Made by a program: the position numbers and the translations under genes. A DNA stretch of 64,000 nucleotides from Flagellimonas meishanensis. GTDB lineage: Bacteria > Bacteroidota > Bacteroidia > Flavobacteriales > Flavobacteriaceae. This document shows positions 16,335-25,696 of the stretch, piece after piece. Below the pieces are notes generated by a model. It was given only the letters and a program-made list of their open reading frames with translations, had not been told where the DNA came from and ran no database searches. The stretch covers positions 310,001 to 374,000 of the forward strand of contig NZ_JAINVW010000001.1 of assembly GCF_019880545.1 (NCBI RefSeq), written 5' to 3'. Position 1 is the first letter of the stretch; each line of letters opens with the position of its first letter.

Positions 16335-17975
16335 CTAATTAAAAAAATTGTTCATATCAAAGTTAAATGAACTATACTCCTCGTTAGACCTAAACTTAGC
16401 CTCAAACAAAGGACTCACCTGCAACGGGTCATTGTTTTCCTTGATGATAGTATTTAGGTATTGGACATAGTCTAATATCCCTTCATATCGTTCTACCCTT
16501 CCCCACTTAATCTCGGGAGTATTCGTCTCATAGAATTTTCCAAAACTCCAATTCTTCATTGTATCAGGGAATTCCGGTAACTTTAAAGATTCCTTTTTGA
16601 CGCTATTAAAGCAAATATCCCATTCGTACAAAACCTTCTTGCCTTCCACCACTGGCAACTCATCAGTAACGTTTCCCGAAGAAATCCAAAACTTGCCAAC
16701 GTAATGGTCTGTTCCAACAGAATTAAAGGTTATCTCCTTCCCTGTGATTTCAAAATCTAACTGCCAATCGGGAATTGAATAATTGGTCAGTGGCGTCCCT
16801 CTCCTCACCGTGAGGTAGTCCTCCAAAAATAGGAAATGGGCATAATGGTGAAAGGAGGTGTTTAACACATAATCCTCTGTTGGTCTGATAAACATATTAG
16901 GCGATTGCAATGTGCGGAAACCGCTTAGCCAAATGTTGTGATACGTGTTCGTCCAAAAATCCTCATCACTTAGATACCCATAGATTCCAAGCCTTCTATC
17001 ATGACCATTTTCAAAGTCGTCTACATAGGTGACATCGACTTCTCCCTCAACCAGGTTTTCGCTGCTAAAATCAGCCACGTCTAAGATAATCCCGTTGTTC
17101 AGATCATCTTCGGTAATCCACTTATACCCTTGTTCAGTTCCGTCTCGATGTGCTGATTGGATGTAGAATTCATCCGCTGGCTCAATACCATTGAAATTTA
17201 CCCATTTACTGAATGAAAAATCAAAATCCACGTGGTCATATCCATACGAATAATCGGCACCGTTCCTTCCTACGATCAAAATATTCTCATTAAATCCCGT
17301 TGTTACTAAATTCCATTGTTGCCCAACATCCCCTCTCCTAGGAGATTTGGGAGCAAACTTGTCCAAGGATGACCTGGTTAAATCATCAACACTCTTGATA
17401 GAGACTATTTCAATGTCATTGGTAACAAATCTTGATGCCATATTTAAATAAAAAGGAGTATCCTTGCTAATTTCTTGGTCCGTGGTCAAAGTAAAAGAGT
17501 TGGGCAAGGTTTCAATAGTCTTGCTGGCTAACAAAAATCCATCTGCTGCAGAAGCAAATAACACATGATCTCCATAACCCGTTCTAAAGAAGTTACTATC
17601 CAAGTCGATTTGCAGTAATTTTCTATGAATAATTATGGGGTAGTCTTTCATAAAAGTATTCCCGCCTGGTTGGACCGCCTCGATTTTCACTATTGCCTCT
17701 CCAGGACTATATTTTTCAGGCTCAAACCTGAAGCTGAGGCTTTTGACACCATTTTTATTAAAGATCAATTGATCATCCAAAAAAACATTGATGGCCTCCA
17801 CCTCTGCATCAGGATTATCAAAGGAAACGTTGATGTCGATAGGTTCATAGAGGATTGGATTATTGAGCAAGGCAGTGCTATCTATATTTTCTATAAAAAC
17901 TTGATCCTCGATTTTATCTTCATCACATGAATAGAGAATCAATAAAGCCACTATGGCCATAACTGCTTTTTTCAT
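16335..17975 (-). CDS. large secreted lipoprotein of unknown family
   Basis: A 546-residue protein. The ATG at 17975 gives MKKAVMAIVALLILYSCDED, a signal peptide with lipobox Cys17; a farther upstream ATG lacks this and would include the promoter. The body looks beta-rich, starting with Ig/FN-like stretches (PIDINVSFDNPDAEVEAINV). I recognise no family. It is divergent from the glycosidase-recX pair and ends near the rng terminator, so it is likely a single gene with the promoter at 18027-18059. Base composition appears somewhat more AT-rich than its neighbours, so recent acquisition is possible but unproven. Confidence 0.7.
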   Translation of the reverse strand: MKKAVMAIVALLILYSCDEDKIEDQVFIENIDSTALLNNPILYEPIDINVSFDNPDAEVEAINVFLDDQLIFNKNGVKSLSFRFEPEKYSPGEAIVKIEAVQPGGNTFMKDYPIIIHRKLLQIDLDSNFFRTGYGDHVLFASAADGFLLASKTIETLPNSFTLTTDQEISKDTPFYLNMASRFVTNDIEIVSIKSVDDLTRSSLDKFAPKSPRRGDVGQQWNLVTTGFNENILIVGRNGADYSYGYDHVDFDFSFSKWVNFNGIEPADEFYIQSAHRDGTEQGYKWITEDDLNNGIILDVADFSSENLVEGEVDVTYVDDFENGHDRRLGIYGYLSDEDFWTNTYHNIWLSGFRTLQSPNMFIRPTEDYVLNTSFHHYAHFLFLEDYLTVRRGTPLTNYSIPDWQLDFEITGKEITFNSVGTDHYVGKFWISSGNVTDELPVVEGKKVLYEWDICFNSVKKESLKLPEFPDTMKNWSFGKFYETNTPEIKWGRVERYEGILDYVQYLNTIIKENNDPLQVSPLFEAKFRSNEEYSSFNFDMNNFFN

Positions 17976-18026
17976 ATTCGGTGTTTGTTTGCCATAAAAG
18001 TTTAATGGGGTCAAAAATCCTTTTGT

Positions 18027-18059
18027 CAAATATACTTGCATGATGTTCGACGTCCCAAA
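18027..18059 (-). promoter_or_regulatory. full Bacteroidetes promoter for the unknown lipoprotein
   Basis: Minus strand TTTG (18059-18056), 21-base spacer, then TATATTTG (18034-18027). This is the one promoter in the window where both the -33 and -7 elements are seen at acceptable spacing. Predicted leader about 47 bases. Confidence 0.65.
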
Positions 18060-18207
18060 AATTCATCCGTAATTACTTAAAAAACTTTTAATTTCAAAAA
18101 CTTGTTCGTCATACGTCCCAATATGTAGGTAGAAAAAATGGAAATACTATAATTTACGGGAATGAATTGGATGCATAATGGTATTTTTGAACTTTAACAT
18201 GCACTTT

Positions 18208-20583
18208 ATGAAAGCCATATTCTTCTCCCTTGGAATACTTCCCATAATAAGTTGTTCCACCAGTCAACCTCAAGAAGTAGTCGCAGACATTTTGGAAGGC
18301 ACTCCATCGATTATTGGTAAAACCGATTATTTGGGCTCACCATTCGTAACGGCTGGAGACAGAGTGTACATGGTGGGACACCAAAATGGCACCTTTCCCG
18401 AACTTGGTTGGCACATAAAAGGCGAAATGGGCGGAATTTGGAACCATCCCATCAAACTTATGGATGGGTTTGAATCCCAATTGATTCTGGGAAGTGACAC
18501 TCTTTTTCTAGACAATGCCACACGCTTTGTAAACTATCCCTTTGCCAACAAACATATCTTTGAATTTCCCGACCACGGTCTTGTCGTGGAGCGAATCCAA
18601 TTTGTCCCCGATGGAATACAAGGCGTTTTCGTTCAATACAACATCACAAACAAAACAGCCGCTGAAATCTCCGCATCCTTTCGTTTTATAGGACATTCCG
18701 ATCTTAGACCAACCTGGTTGGGTGAACGCACACAAATGCATGATGATGAAGACGAAGCGACCCATGAAAATGGGAAGTGGATTGTAAAGGACAGGTCCAA
18801 TCCCTGGTTTGGAGTGTACGGGTCGGACCGGACACCTTCAAAAAAATCAGCTTTGCCCAAGAAAAATGGCAGGAATGGCCAATCCAATGATCTGTATTAT
18901 GCTCTGTCTTTGCCCCGGAACGCAGAGCAACCTGTGAACTTCACGATAGCAGGTTCATATACATCCCTTGAAGATGCCAAAAACACATATGCCAGAATTC
19001 AAAGCGAATATTATGTATTGGCCCATCAGAAGAAAATGCGGTATGCGCAATTGGCAGAACAAACCAAACTGACCATTCCGGATGCGACCCTGCAGCAGAC
19101 CTTTGAATGGCTCAAATATAACTGCGACTGGTTGGTCCGTACCGTACCGGAGATAGGGACGGGAATAGGGGCCGGTATCCCAGACTATCCATGGTGGTTT
19201 GGGGTGGACAGCGAGTATGCACTTAAGGGATACATGGCGGTTGGGCAAGATGAAGTCGTGGAAAAGACCATCAAATTGTTGGACAGTGTGTCAATGGCCG
19301 TAAACGGGAATGGAAGAATCGTGCACGAAATGTCAACCAACGGCAGTGTCTTCAACAATGGAAACATTAACGAGACCCCCCAGTTTGCCTCACTGATATG
19401 GGAAATCTATAAGTGGAACGGTGATAAAAAATTTTTGGAAGCCTATTTTCCCACCATACAAAAAGGACTTGAATGGCTGTTGAACGAGAACGATAAAAAC
19501 AAGAATCTCTTTCCTGATGGCTTTGGAATGATGGAAATCCATGGTCTGGATAGTGAAATGATCGATGTGGCCGCATATACCCAAAAAGCCTTTGAGGATG
19601 CCTCTAATATGGCCCAAGAATTGAACCTGCCCGAAGCCTCAGAAAAGTATCAGGCTCTTGCTGATGCCATCAAGAAAAAAATAAATGAGGAGTTTTGGTC
19701 CGCAGAATTCAACTCCTACGCTGATTTTTTAGGCACAGAGGAACAAGCTCTCCACTTGATCGAGGATGCAATGGTCCGTGCCGACACCTTGAACAAACCC
19801 TGGGCCCTTGAAGAACTTCGGACAACCAAGGAGAAACTCCTTCAAAATCCGTCCACAGCTACACTCAAACCATTCGTTCTTCACCATAATTGGGTTGTGA
19901 ATACACCCATGGAAATGGGCATCGCCGATTCTGCCAAGGCGATTATCGCACTCGACATCGCCAAAAAATTCACCAATCCTTTTGGTGTTTTTGTAACGGG
20001 AATAGATCGTGACGATTCCGCCGGAAAGGATTTTGGGTCATTCAAGGGAAGTAAGGTTTTCTCCTATACGGGTGCGGTAATGACGTTGCCCACGGGTGTA
20101 CAGGCAATTGCCGAAAACAATTATGGCCGCCCTAACGAGTCGTTGGATTATCTTAGAAGGATGACCCGTACCTTTAGCTACGCTTTGCCTGGAGGCATGT
20201 ACGAAGTTTCCCCGGACTATGGAATGATGGTCCAGGCCTGGAACATTTATTCCTATGCCATCCCAATTGTTCAGCAATTCTTCGGGATCATGCCAATGGC
20301 CCACAAAAAAAAGGTGGTAATTAATCCACAAATGCCTGATGCCTGGGACGACGCCCAGCTTGAAAATGTAAAGATTGCGGACAACAGTCTATCCATTTAT
20401 TATGAAAAAAAGGCCTCCAAGCTTACCCTTAAAGTAACGCAGACCAATCCGGAATGGACCATTGAGCTTGTTTTGCCTAAGGGCAACCACTCCATTGAAT
20501 CGGGTGAGGCGAGCGTTACAAAGAAAGGCGATACAACCATTGTTGTTACTTCAGATACCGATTTAGTGGTTACCCTAAACTGA
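18208..20583 (+). CDS. glycogen-debranching/trehalase-like (six-hairpin) glycoside hydrolase lipoprotein
   Basis: A 791-residue protein. The ATG at 18208 gives MKAIFFSLGILPIISCSTSQ with lipobox Cys16; earlier ATGs at 18178 and 18199 lengthen the signal. An N-terminal beta-sandwich (about 40-270) precedes an alpha/alpha six-barrel (about 290-720) with GIPDYPWWFGVDSEYALKG, SFKGSKVFSYTGAVMTLP and YGRPNESLDYLRRM, resembling amylo-alpha-1,6-glucosidase/GH63-like enzymes. Likely hydrolyses alpha-glucosides outside the inner membrane; the exact substrate and GH number are uncertain. No SusC/SusD pair is adjacent. The stop overlaps the recX ATG. Confidence 0.75.
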   Translation: MKAIFFSLGILPIISCSTSQPQEVVADILEGTPSIIGKTDYLGSPFVTAGDRVYMVGHQNGTFPELGWHIKGEMGGIWNHPIKLMDGFESQLILGSDTLFLDNATRFVNYPFANKHIFEFPDHGLVVERIQFVPDGIQGVFVQYNITNKTAAEISASFRFIGHSDLRPTWLGERTQMHDDEDEATHENGKWIVKDRSNPWFGVYGSDRTPSKKSALPKKNGRNGQSNDLYYALSLPRNAEQPVNFTIAGSYTSLEDAKNTYARIQSEYYVLAHQKKMRYAQLAEQTKLTIPDATLQQTFEWLKYNCDWLVRTVPEIGTGIGAGIPDYPWWFGVDSEYALKGYMAVGQDEVVEKTIKLLDSVSMAVNGNGRIVHEMSTNGSVFNNGNINETPQFASLIWEIYKWNGDKKFLEAYFPTIQKGLEWLLNENDKNKNLFPDGFGMMEIHGLDSEMIDVAAYTQKAFEDASNMAQELNLPEASEKYQALADAIKKKINEEFWSAEFNSYADFLGTEEQALHLIEDAMVRADTLNKPWALEELRTTKEKLLQNPSTATLKPFVLHHNWVVNTPMEMGIADSAKAIIALDIAKKFTNPFGVFVTGIDRDDSAGKDFGSFKGSKVFSYTGAVMTLPTGVQAIAENNYGRPNESLDYLRRMTRTFSYALPGGMYEVSPDYGMMVQAWNIYSYAIPIVQQFFGIMPMAHKKKVVINPQMPDAWDDAQLENVKIADNSLSIYYEKKASKLTLKVTQTNPEWTIELVLPKGNHSIESGEASVTKKGDTTIVVTSDTDLVVTLN

Positions 20584-21065
20584 TGTCCATGTTTCGAACC
20601 ACTCCAAAGCCTAATTCTGTTGAAGAAGCCCAACGAAAAATGGAGCGGTTCTGCGCATATCAAGAGCGCTGTCACCAAGAAGTACTTGAAAAACTCAGAA
20701 GTCTCGGAATGATTCCCGAGGCCATTGACCAAATTATGGCCAATTTGATCAAAGAGAACTATTTGAACGAGGAACGCTTTGCAAAATCCTTTGCCAGGGG
20801 CAAATTTAGAATCAAGAAATGGGGAAGAAACAGAATTGTCCAGGAATTGAAAAACAGAAAAATCTCAACCTATAACATCAAGAGTGCCCTATCCGAAATT
20901 GATCAAAAGGATTACCTAGGGACCTTGGACGAACTTGCCCTAAAAAGATTGTCCCAAATTATGGAACCAAACCTTCAAAAACGAAGGAAAAAACTAGCGG
21001 ATTATCTTCTGTATCGCGGCTGGGAAAGCGACCTGGTGTATGGCAAGATCAAAGAACTGACCTAA
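20583..21065 (+). CDS. recX: regulatory protein RecX
   Basis: A 160-residue RecX, which caps and limits RecA filaments. Built from repeated three-helix units (AYQERCHQEVLEKLRSLGM, YLNEERFAKSFARGKFRIKKWGRNRI, YLLYRGWESDLVYGKI). The start ATG shares one base with the preceding TGA (TGATG), so translation is probably coupled to the glycosidase gene, an unusual partner; recX normally follows recA or stands alone. Convergent with the cupin-like gene eight bases away. Confidence 0.9.
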   Translation: MSMFRTTPKPNSVEEAQRKMERFCAYQERCHQEVLEKLRSLGMIPEAIDQIMANLIKENYLNEERFAKSFARGKFRIKKWGRNRIVQELKNRKISTYNIKSALSEIDQKDYLGTLDELALKRLSQIMEPNLQKRRKKLADYLLYRGWESDLVYGKIKELT

Positions 21066-21072
21066 AGGAAGC

Positions 21073-21942
21073 CTACTTCCGAACCAGTACTTTTTGTGTG
21101 CGGATAATGGCCTGTTCATTCTTCCAATCAATCCACTTTTGGCCCTTGAACCGACGCATCGCATTGTCAAAATGGCGCATAAAGAAAATGTTGTACACGG
21201 CCCTTCCAAAATTTTTGGGTTTTCTTGCAATGGCCCTCAAACTCATTGAAAATCCGGGAGAAACATACTTCATATGATGCCAATATCCCTCCGGGATATA
21301 TAACACATTACCATGTTCCAAATGGGCTATATGTCCCTTGGCATTCTTCAGGGCGGGCCATTTTTCCAAATCAGGGTCGGCAAAATCTATGTCTTCCCGA
21401 GTGATTAGTGAGTGGGGTATCTTGTATAAAAACTTGGTTTCGGATTGCGAAAAAAGGATGCACTGCTTTTTTCCCTCAAAATGAAAATGAAAGATGTTGG
21501 CCAAATCAATGTCATAGTGCATGAAGGTATATGAATCGCTGCCCCCAAAAAAGAGCATGGGCAGTCCCTTCATCAAGCGAATGCCAAAATCCGGATACTG
21601 GAAATCCTTTTGCAATTGTGGCACTTCCTTGAAAATATTCCAAAGAAAAATGCGGTATTTGGTAGGTTCGCTTTTTAGGAGGTCGATATAATCCCTCATC
21701 TTCATTTTTGCATGGGGTTCGTTGAACCCTTCGTCATGCTTCACCGGTCTATCATCATACAGCGGAACGGTTTTGTCCCCCGCCACTTTTTTCATATAAT
21801 CAAGGTTCCATTTGGAATGGGCAGGCCAATCCTCAATGAAGCTCTCAATCACCACGGGCTTTTGGGGCTTAAAGTATTTGCGCAAAAATTCCTTCTTGGA
21901 AAGTGTCTTTTCCCGAGGAATCTGTTCAAGGTTCAGCTTCAA
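21073..21942 (-). CDS. cupin-like (JmjC-type) domain protein
   Basis: A 289-residue protein with a double-stranded beta-helix. The HxD Fe(II) pair is in TFMHYDIDLANIFHFHF (around residues 141-143) and the distal His in YIPEGYWHHMKYV near 225, so it is a candidate Fe(II)/2-oxoglutarate-dependent hydroxylase. A basic C-terminal tail follows. It lies 63 bases downstream of bioB on the same strand and may be co-transcribed, but nothing ties it to biotin chemistry. Protein or small-molecule substrate unknown. Confidence 0.8.
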   Translation of the reverse strand: MKLNLEQIPREKTLSKKEFLRKYFKPQKPVVIESFIEDWPAHSKWNLDYMKKVAGDKTVPLYDDRPVKHDEGFNEPHAKMKMRDYIDLLKSEPTKYRIFLWNIFKEVPQLQKDFQYPDFGIRLMKGLPMLFFGGSDSYTFMHYDIDLANIFHFHFEGKKQCILFSQSETKFLYKIPHSLITREDIDFADPDLEKWPALKNAKGHIAHLEHGNVLYIPEGYWHHMKYVSPGFSMSLRAIARKPKNFGRAVYNIFFMRHFDNAMRRFKGQKWIDWKNEQAIIRTQKVLVRK

Positions 21943-22005
21943 AATCTCGGTTATTTTGAAACAGCTAAATTAATAAAAGGTTTTGATTCTTTTTAATCCC
22001 CTTTT

Positions 22006-23100
22006 TTACGAAAGTGTTCGATTTTTTTGCTTGGCCACCTCATTGCGCTCAATGGAATGCCCTGGCCTGGACCATTTTGGCTTTTCGCCCAATGCCTCAA
22101 AGGCGGATTCAGCGGCCTCCACGGTCTTGGGTTGCGGGGCTTTAACGAATGCCTTTTGCGGATTAAGCCCAAGCTGCCTGAACATTTCCATATCCTCGTT
22201 CACGTCGGGATTTGGAGTGGTCAAAAGCTTGTCCCCTGCAAAAATGGAATTGGCCCCTGCAAAGAAACATAGTGCCTGACCCTCGCGGCTCATTCCGGTT
22301 CTACCTGCGGAAAGGCGCACCTGTGTCTTGGGCATAACAATGCGCGTTGTAGCAACCATTCGAATCATCTCCCAAATCTCAACAGGCTTTTGATCTTCCA
22401 TCGGGGTTCCTTCAACAGCTACCAGGGCATTGATCGGGACCGATTCGGGCTGGGGGTTCAATGTTGCCAAGGCGACCAGCATCCCCATACGATCTTCTAC
22501 AGATTCACCCATGCCTATAATACCCCCGCTACAAACGGTGACATTGGTCTTGCGCACGTTTTCAATGGTCTGCAATCGGTCCTCATAGCCTCGGGTGGAA
22601 ATAACTTCCTTATAGTATTCTTCCGAAGTGTCCAAATTGTGGTTGTAGGCATAGAGGCCTGCCTCGGCCAATCGTTTGGCCTGATTTTCCGTGACCATGC
22701 CCAAAGTACAGCATACTTCCATATCCAACTTGTTGATGGTTCTGACCATTTCCAAGACCTGATCAAATTCCGGACCATCCTTTACATTGCGCCATGCCGC
22801 CCCCATGCACACCCTGGAACTTCCTGAAGCTTTCGCCCGCAGGGCCTGTGCCTTTACCTGTTGCACGGACATGAGGTCGTTGCCCTCAATATCGGTGTGA
22901 TATCTTGCTGCCTGTGGGCAATATCCGCAGTCCTCTGGACACCCCCCAGTTTTTATCGATAGCAAGGTGGACACCTGCACCGTGTTCGGATCATGATGTT
23001 CCCTATGTATGGAAGCCGCTTCATAGAGCAACTCCATCAAAGGTTTGTTGTAGATATCAAGAATTTCTGATTTGGTCCAGTTATGCTTTGTACTGTTCAT
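22006..23100 (-). CDS. bioB: biotin synthase
   Basis: A 364-residue radical-SAM enzyme that inserts sulfur into dethiobiotin. The 4Fe-4S/SAM motif CxxxCxxC is C54-PED-C58-GY-C61; further conserved segments are [29 protein letters not shown] and the 2Fe-2S ligand Arg in RLSAGR. Length is slightly above the family's norm because of a C-terminal tail rich in Pro/Lys/Glu. Last biotin gene of the bioA-ketosynthase-bioB run; an 83-base gap with a palindrome separates it from the ketosynthase. Confidence 0.98.
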   Translation of the reverse strand: MNSTKHNWTKSEILDIYNKPLMELLYEAASIHREHHDPNTVQVSTLLSIKTGGCPEDCGYCPQAARYHTDIEGNDLMSVQQVKAQALRAKASGSSRVCMGAAWRNVKDGPEFDQVLEMVRTINKLDMEVCCTLGMVTENQAKRLAEAGLYAYNHNLDTSEEYYKEVISTRGYEDRLQTIENVRKTNVTVCSGGIIGMGESVEDRMGMLVALATLNPQPESVPINALVAVEGTPMEDQKPVEIWEMIRMVATTRIVMPKTQVRLSAGRTGMSREGQALCFFAGANSIFAGDKLLTTPNPDVNEDMEMFRQLGLNPQKAFVKAPQPKTVEAAESAFEALGEKPKWSRPGHSIERNEVAKQKNRTLS

Positions 23101-23133
23101 GCTAGATGGATATCTGTGAGTTAAAAATAAAGT

Positions 23134-23145
23134 ATTCTATAGAAT
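23134..23145. promoter_or_regulatory. 12-bp perfect palindrome upstream of bioB (possible operator)
   Basis: ATTCTATAGAAT, centred about 40 bases before the bioB ATG. Its layout resembles short biotin-regulator operators such as the BioR site TTATnnATAA, but it is not an exact match and no regulator gene lies in the window. Confidence 0.35.
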
Positions 23146-23183
23146 AAAAGACATGGTGTACAGAATTTAAAAGATCGAACTTT

Positions 23184-24350
23184 TCAGCCCTTGGGTCTCG
23201 CCAATAAGATGCTCACGGCATTTCCTCCAAATCCAACTGCGTTCACGAGTATTTTATTGAATTCCTTTTTTGATTCGGGATTAGGGAAAAACGGAACGGG
23301 AATGCCGCGCTGATGCCGCAACATCAATACGGCCATTTCAACACTCAATAGCCCTGAAGCTCCAAAAGTGTGTCCGACTTTCCATTTGTTGGTGGTCAAA
23401 TATGGAAGTTTTCCATTAAAGACCTTTTCAATGGCCTTATATTCAGATAAATCCCCCTTCACGGTTCCAGGGGCATGCATCACCACCGCATCTACTTCCT
23501 CGAGGGAAGAATTACCCAATGCCATTTTCATTGAATCCTGAAAGCATTGGGCTTCCGAGGAAATGGAAACCTCGTGCTCCAGGGGTTCCGTAGCATACCC
23601 AATTCCTTGTATCAACGCTAGAGCATTGGGGATTTCGCCCTTTTCCAAACATGCAATTGCCGCTCCCTCACCCAATACCATGGTATTCAGCTTTTTTTTC
23701 AAATCCAAGGCCCTGCATGGATAAGCTCCCGAATCCTTGGAGTAAATTTTCAAGGCCTGCATTTGGGCTACGGTGAACGGTGTTAAGGGAGCCTCACTTC
23801 CTCCTACCATAAATTTTTCGGATAGTCCGCCCTGAATCCAGGCGATGGCATTCAACATGGCATGAAGTGCCGTGGAACAGGTAATGGAATGTGAAATCAC
23901 CGGTCCTTTGGTTTTCAAATCGTGGGCCACCCAAGATGAAATGTTCCCCAAGGTTGTTGTGGGTGATGTAAGGGTAGAGGTTGTTCCGTTGTTCAAATAC
24001 GCCTCATGGTGCCTTTCAAAGAGATGGGTTGCTCCCCGGGAAGATCCCATGTTTATTCCAAAGTTGGACCCAGTGCCCCAACCTGTCTGCTGTAGTGCCT
24101 TTCTGGCTGTGTACAAGGCAAAAAGTACGGTATCGTCCAAATTTCTGTAGTTGGAACCCGGACTTCTAAGCTCTTGTATGGAAGACCTGATTCCGTCCTG
24201 AAGTCGGGAAACCCAAACCTTATGGTCACCTATATGGGTTTGGGACAAATGATGCTTCCCATCCAAATAGGAGTCCCAAACTTCTTCTGAAGAACTTCCC
24301 AAAGATGAAATGGAGGATAGGGCCGTGATTGAAATAGAAGTTTTTAACAT
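23184..24350 (-). CDS. beta-ketoacyl-ACP synthase-like enzyme in the biotin cluster
   Basis: A 388-residue thiolase-fold ketosynthase of KAS I/II type. The full catalytic set is visible: Cys158 in SITCSTALHAM, His292 in VVMHAPGTVKGD (HAPGT in place of HGTGT) and His327 in KVGHTFGASG. It should therefore be capable of decarboxylative condensation. It sits between bioA (6 bases upstream) and bioB in the same direction, so it is very likely part of biotin synthesis; a role in building the pimeloyl-ACP precursor is an inference. No BioC, BioH, BioG, BioK, BioW or BioI gene is present in the window. Confidence 0.85.
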   Translation of the reverse strand: MLKTSISITALSSISSLGSSSEEVWDSYLDGKHHLSQTHIGDHKVWVSRLQDGIRSSIQELRSPGSNYRNLDDTVLFALYTARKALQQTGWGTGSNFGINMGSSRGATHLFERHHEAYLNNGTTSTLTSPTTTLGNISSWVAHDLKTKGPVISHSITCSTALHAMLNAIAWIQGGLSEKFMVGGSEAPLTPFTVAQMQALKIYSKDSGAYPCRALDLKKKLNTMVLGEGAAIACLEKGEIPNALALIQGIGYATEPLEHEVSISSEAQCFQDSMKMALGNSSLEEVDAVVMHAPGTVKGDLSEYKAIEKVFNGKLPYLTTNKWKVGHTFGASGLLSVEMAVLMLRHQRGIPVPFFPNPESKKEFNKILVNAVGFGGNAVSILLARPKG

Positions 24351-24356
24351 AGCAAA

Positions 24357-25625
24357 CTACACGATTTCCAGAGTACTTTGGATGGTTGCGTATATCTTTT
24401 CCATTTGCTGTTTGGTGATTACATAGGGGGGCAAAACATAAATGGTATTTCCCAATGGCCGAAGGAACACTCCATGTTTCATGAAATGTTTGAACAATTT
24501 GTCCCTCATATTCCCATAACGTTCCATCTTCAAGTCCAAATCGAGGGCATAAATGACCCCAAGCTGGCGTGTTGCCGCCACTTTCGAGTGTTCCTTAATG
24601 GCTGCATCAAACTGTTGGTGCCACTGTATGATATTTTGGATGCTGCTCTGGATTTCATCCGTCTGTAACAACTCCAAAGCTGCCAATGCAGCGGTACAAG
24701 CCAGGGGATTTGCGGTATATGTGTGGCCGTGGAACAGTCCCTTTGAAATATCATCACTATAAAAGGCCTGGTACACTTTCTTTGTGGCGGTGGTAAGTCC
24801 CATGGGAACCAGTCCAGCGGTCAGTGCTTTGGACAGGCAAATAATATCTGGTTTGGTAGTTATATGGTCCGAAGCAAAATTCTTACCTGTCTTGCCAAAC
24901 CCGGTCATCACCTCATCGGCAATGGCAAGCACATCGTGTTTCTTTAGTAGTTGAAGGATTTGATCCAACCCGTTTGCATCGTGCATTTTCATGGCCGCAG
25001 CACCTTGTACCAACGGTTCATAAATAAATCCGGCAACGTTGTTTTCTTTTAGACGATGCTCCAATTGTACCAATACATCCCCGCTTTTTGTTTGCGTAGG
25101 CACTGGAATTCGCTCCACTTGAATGAAATGTTCCTCAAAAGGCCCGTTGTACACCGAGAGCCCTGACGCGGACATGGCACCAAAGGTGTCTCCATGAAAA
25201 CCTTCCTCAAAAGCCAAGATGATATTTCTTTTTTGCCCCTTGTTGAAGTGATATTGCAATGCCATTTTTATGCCCACTTCCGTCGCGGTGGATCCATTGT
25301 CCGAAAAAAAGAGCTTTTCCTGATTCTTTGGTAGGATTTTTATGAGTTCCTCGGAGAGCTTGATGGCCGGTTCATGGGTAAACCCACTGAACACCACTTG
25401 GTCCAACCGTTGCATCTGTTCGGCGACCCTTTCCAGAATAAAGGGATTGCAATGACCATACATACATGTATACCAAGACGCGATCCCATCCACGTATGAT
25501 TTACCGGTATCATCAAAAAGCAGTGCTCCCTTGGCACTTGAAATCGCCAACACGTCGGGGTGCGTCTTATGTTGGGTCAGCGGGTGCCACAAATGCTTTT
25601 TGTCCCTTTCCACCAAATTTTCCAC
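24357..25625 (-). CDS. bioA: adenosylmethionine-8-amino-7-oxononanoate aminotransferase
   Basis: A PLP aminotransferase converting 7-keto-8-aminopelargonate to 7,8-diaminopelargonate with SAM as amino donor. Conserved features: HLWHPLTQHKTHP near the N-terminus, SWYTCMYGH, the Asp of IADEVMTGFGKTG and the PLP Lys in CLSKALTAGLVPM. No ATG start exists: candidates are TTG 25688, TTG 25652, TTG 25643 and GTG 25625. GTG is chosen because it gives MENLVERDKKHLWHPL, the usual family N-terminus, and lies downstream of a near-consensus -7 element. Length 422 residues from that start. First gene of bioA-ketosynthase-bioB. Confidence 0.93.
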   Translation of the reverse strand: MENLVERDKKHLWHPLTQHKTHPDVLAISSAKGALLFDDTGKSYVDGIASWYTCMYGHCNPFILERVAEQMQRLDQVVFSGFTHEPAIKLSEELIKILPKNQEKLFFSDNGSTATEVGIKMALQYHFNKGQKRNIILAFEEGFHGDTFGAMSASGLSVYNGPFEEHFIQVERIPVPTQTKSGDVLVQLEHRLKENNVAGFIYEPLVQGAAAMKMHDANGLDQILQLLKKHDVLAIADEVMTGFGKTGKNFASDHITTKPDIICLSKALTAGLVPMGLTTATKKVYQAFYSDDISKGLFHGHTYTANPLACTAALAALELLQTDEIQSSIQNIIQWHQQFDAAIKEHSKVAATRQLGVIYALDLDLKMERYGNMRDKLFKHFMKHGVFLRPLGNTIYVLPPYVITKQQMEKIYATIQSTLEIV

Positions 25626-25665
25626 CGATGCCGAATTAATCAAAAGCCTCAATTTATCTATCTTG

Positions 25666-25673
25666 CAAAGATG
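25666..25673 (-). promoter_or_regulatory. probable -7 element of bioA
   Basis: Minus-strand CATCTTTG (one mismatch to TAnnTTTG), about 40 bases before the preferred GTG. It sits in a near-palindrome ATCTTGCAAAGAT, so weak promoter elements may face both bioA and the divergent glycosyltransferase gene. Confidence 0.4.
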
Positions 25674-25696
25674 ATAATTAATAGTCAAAAAACTTA

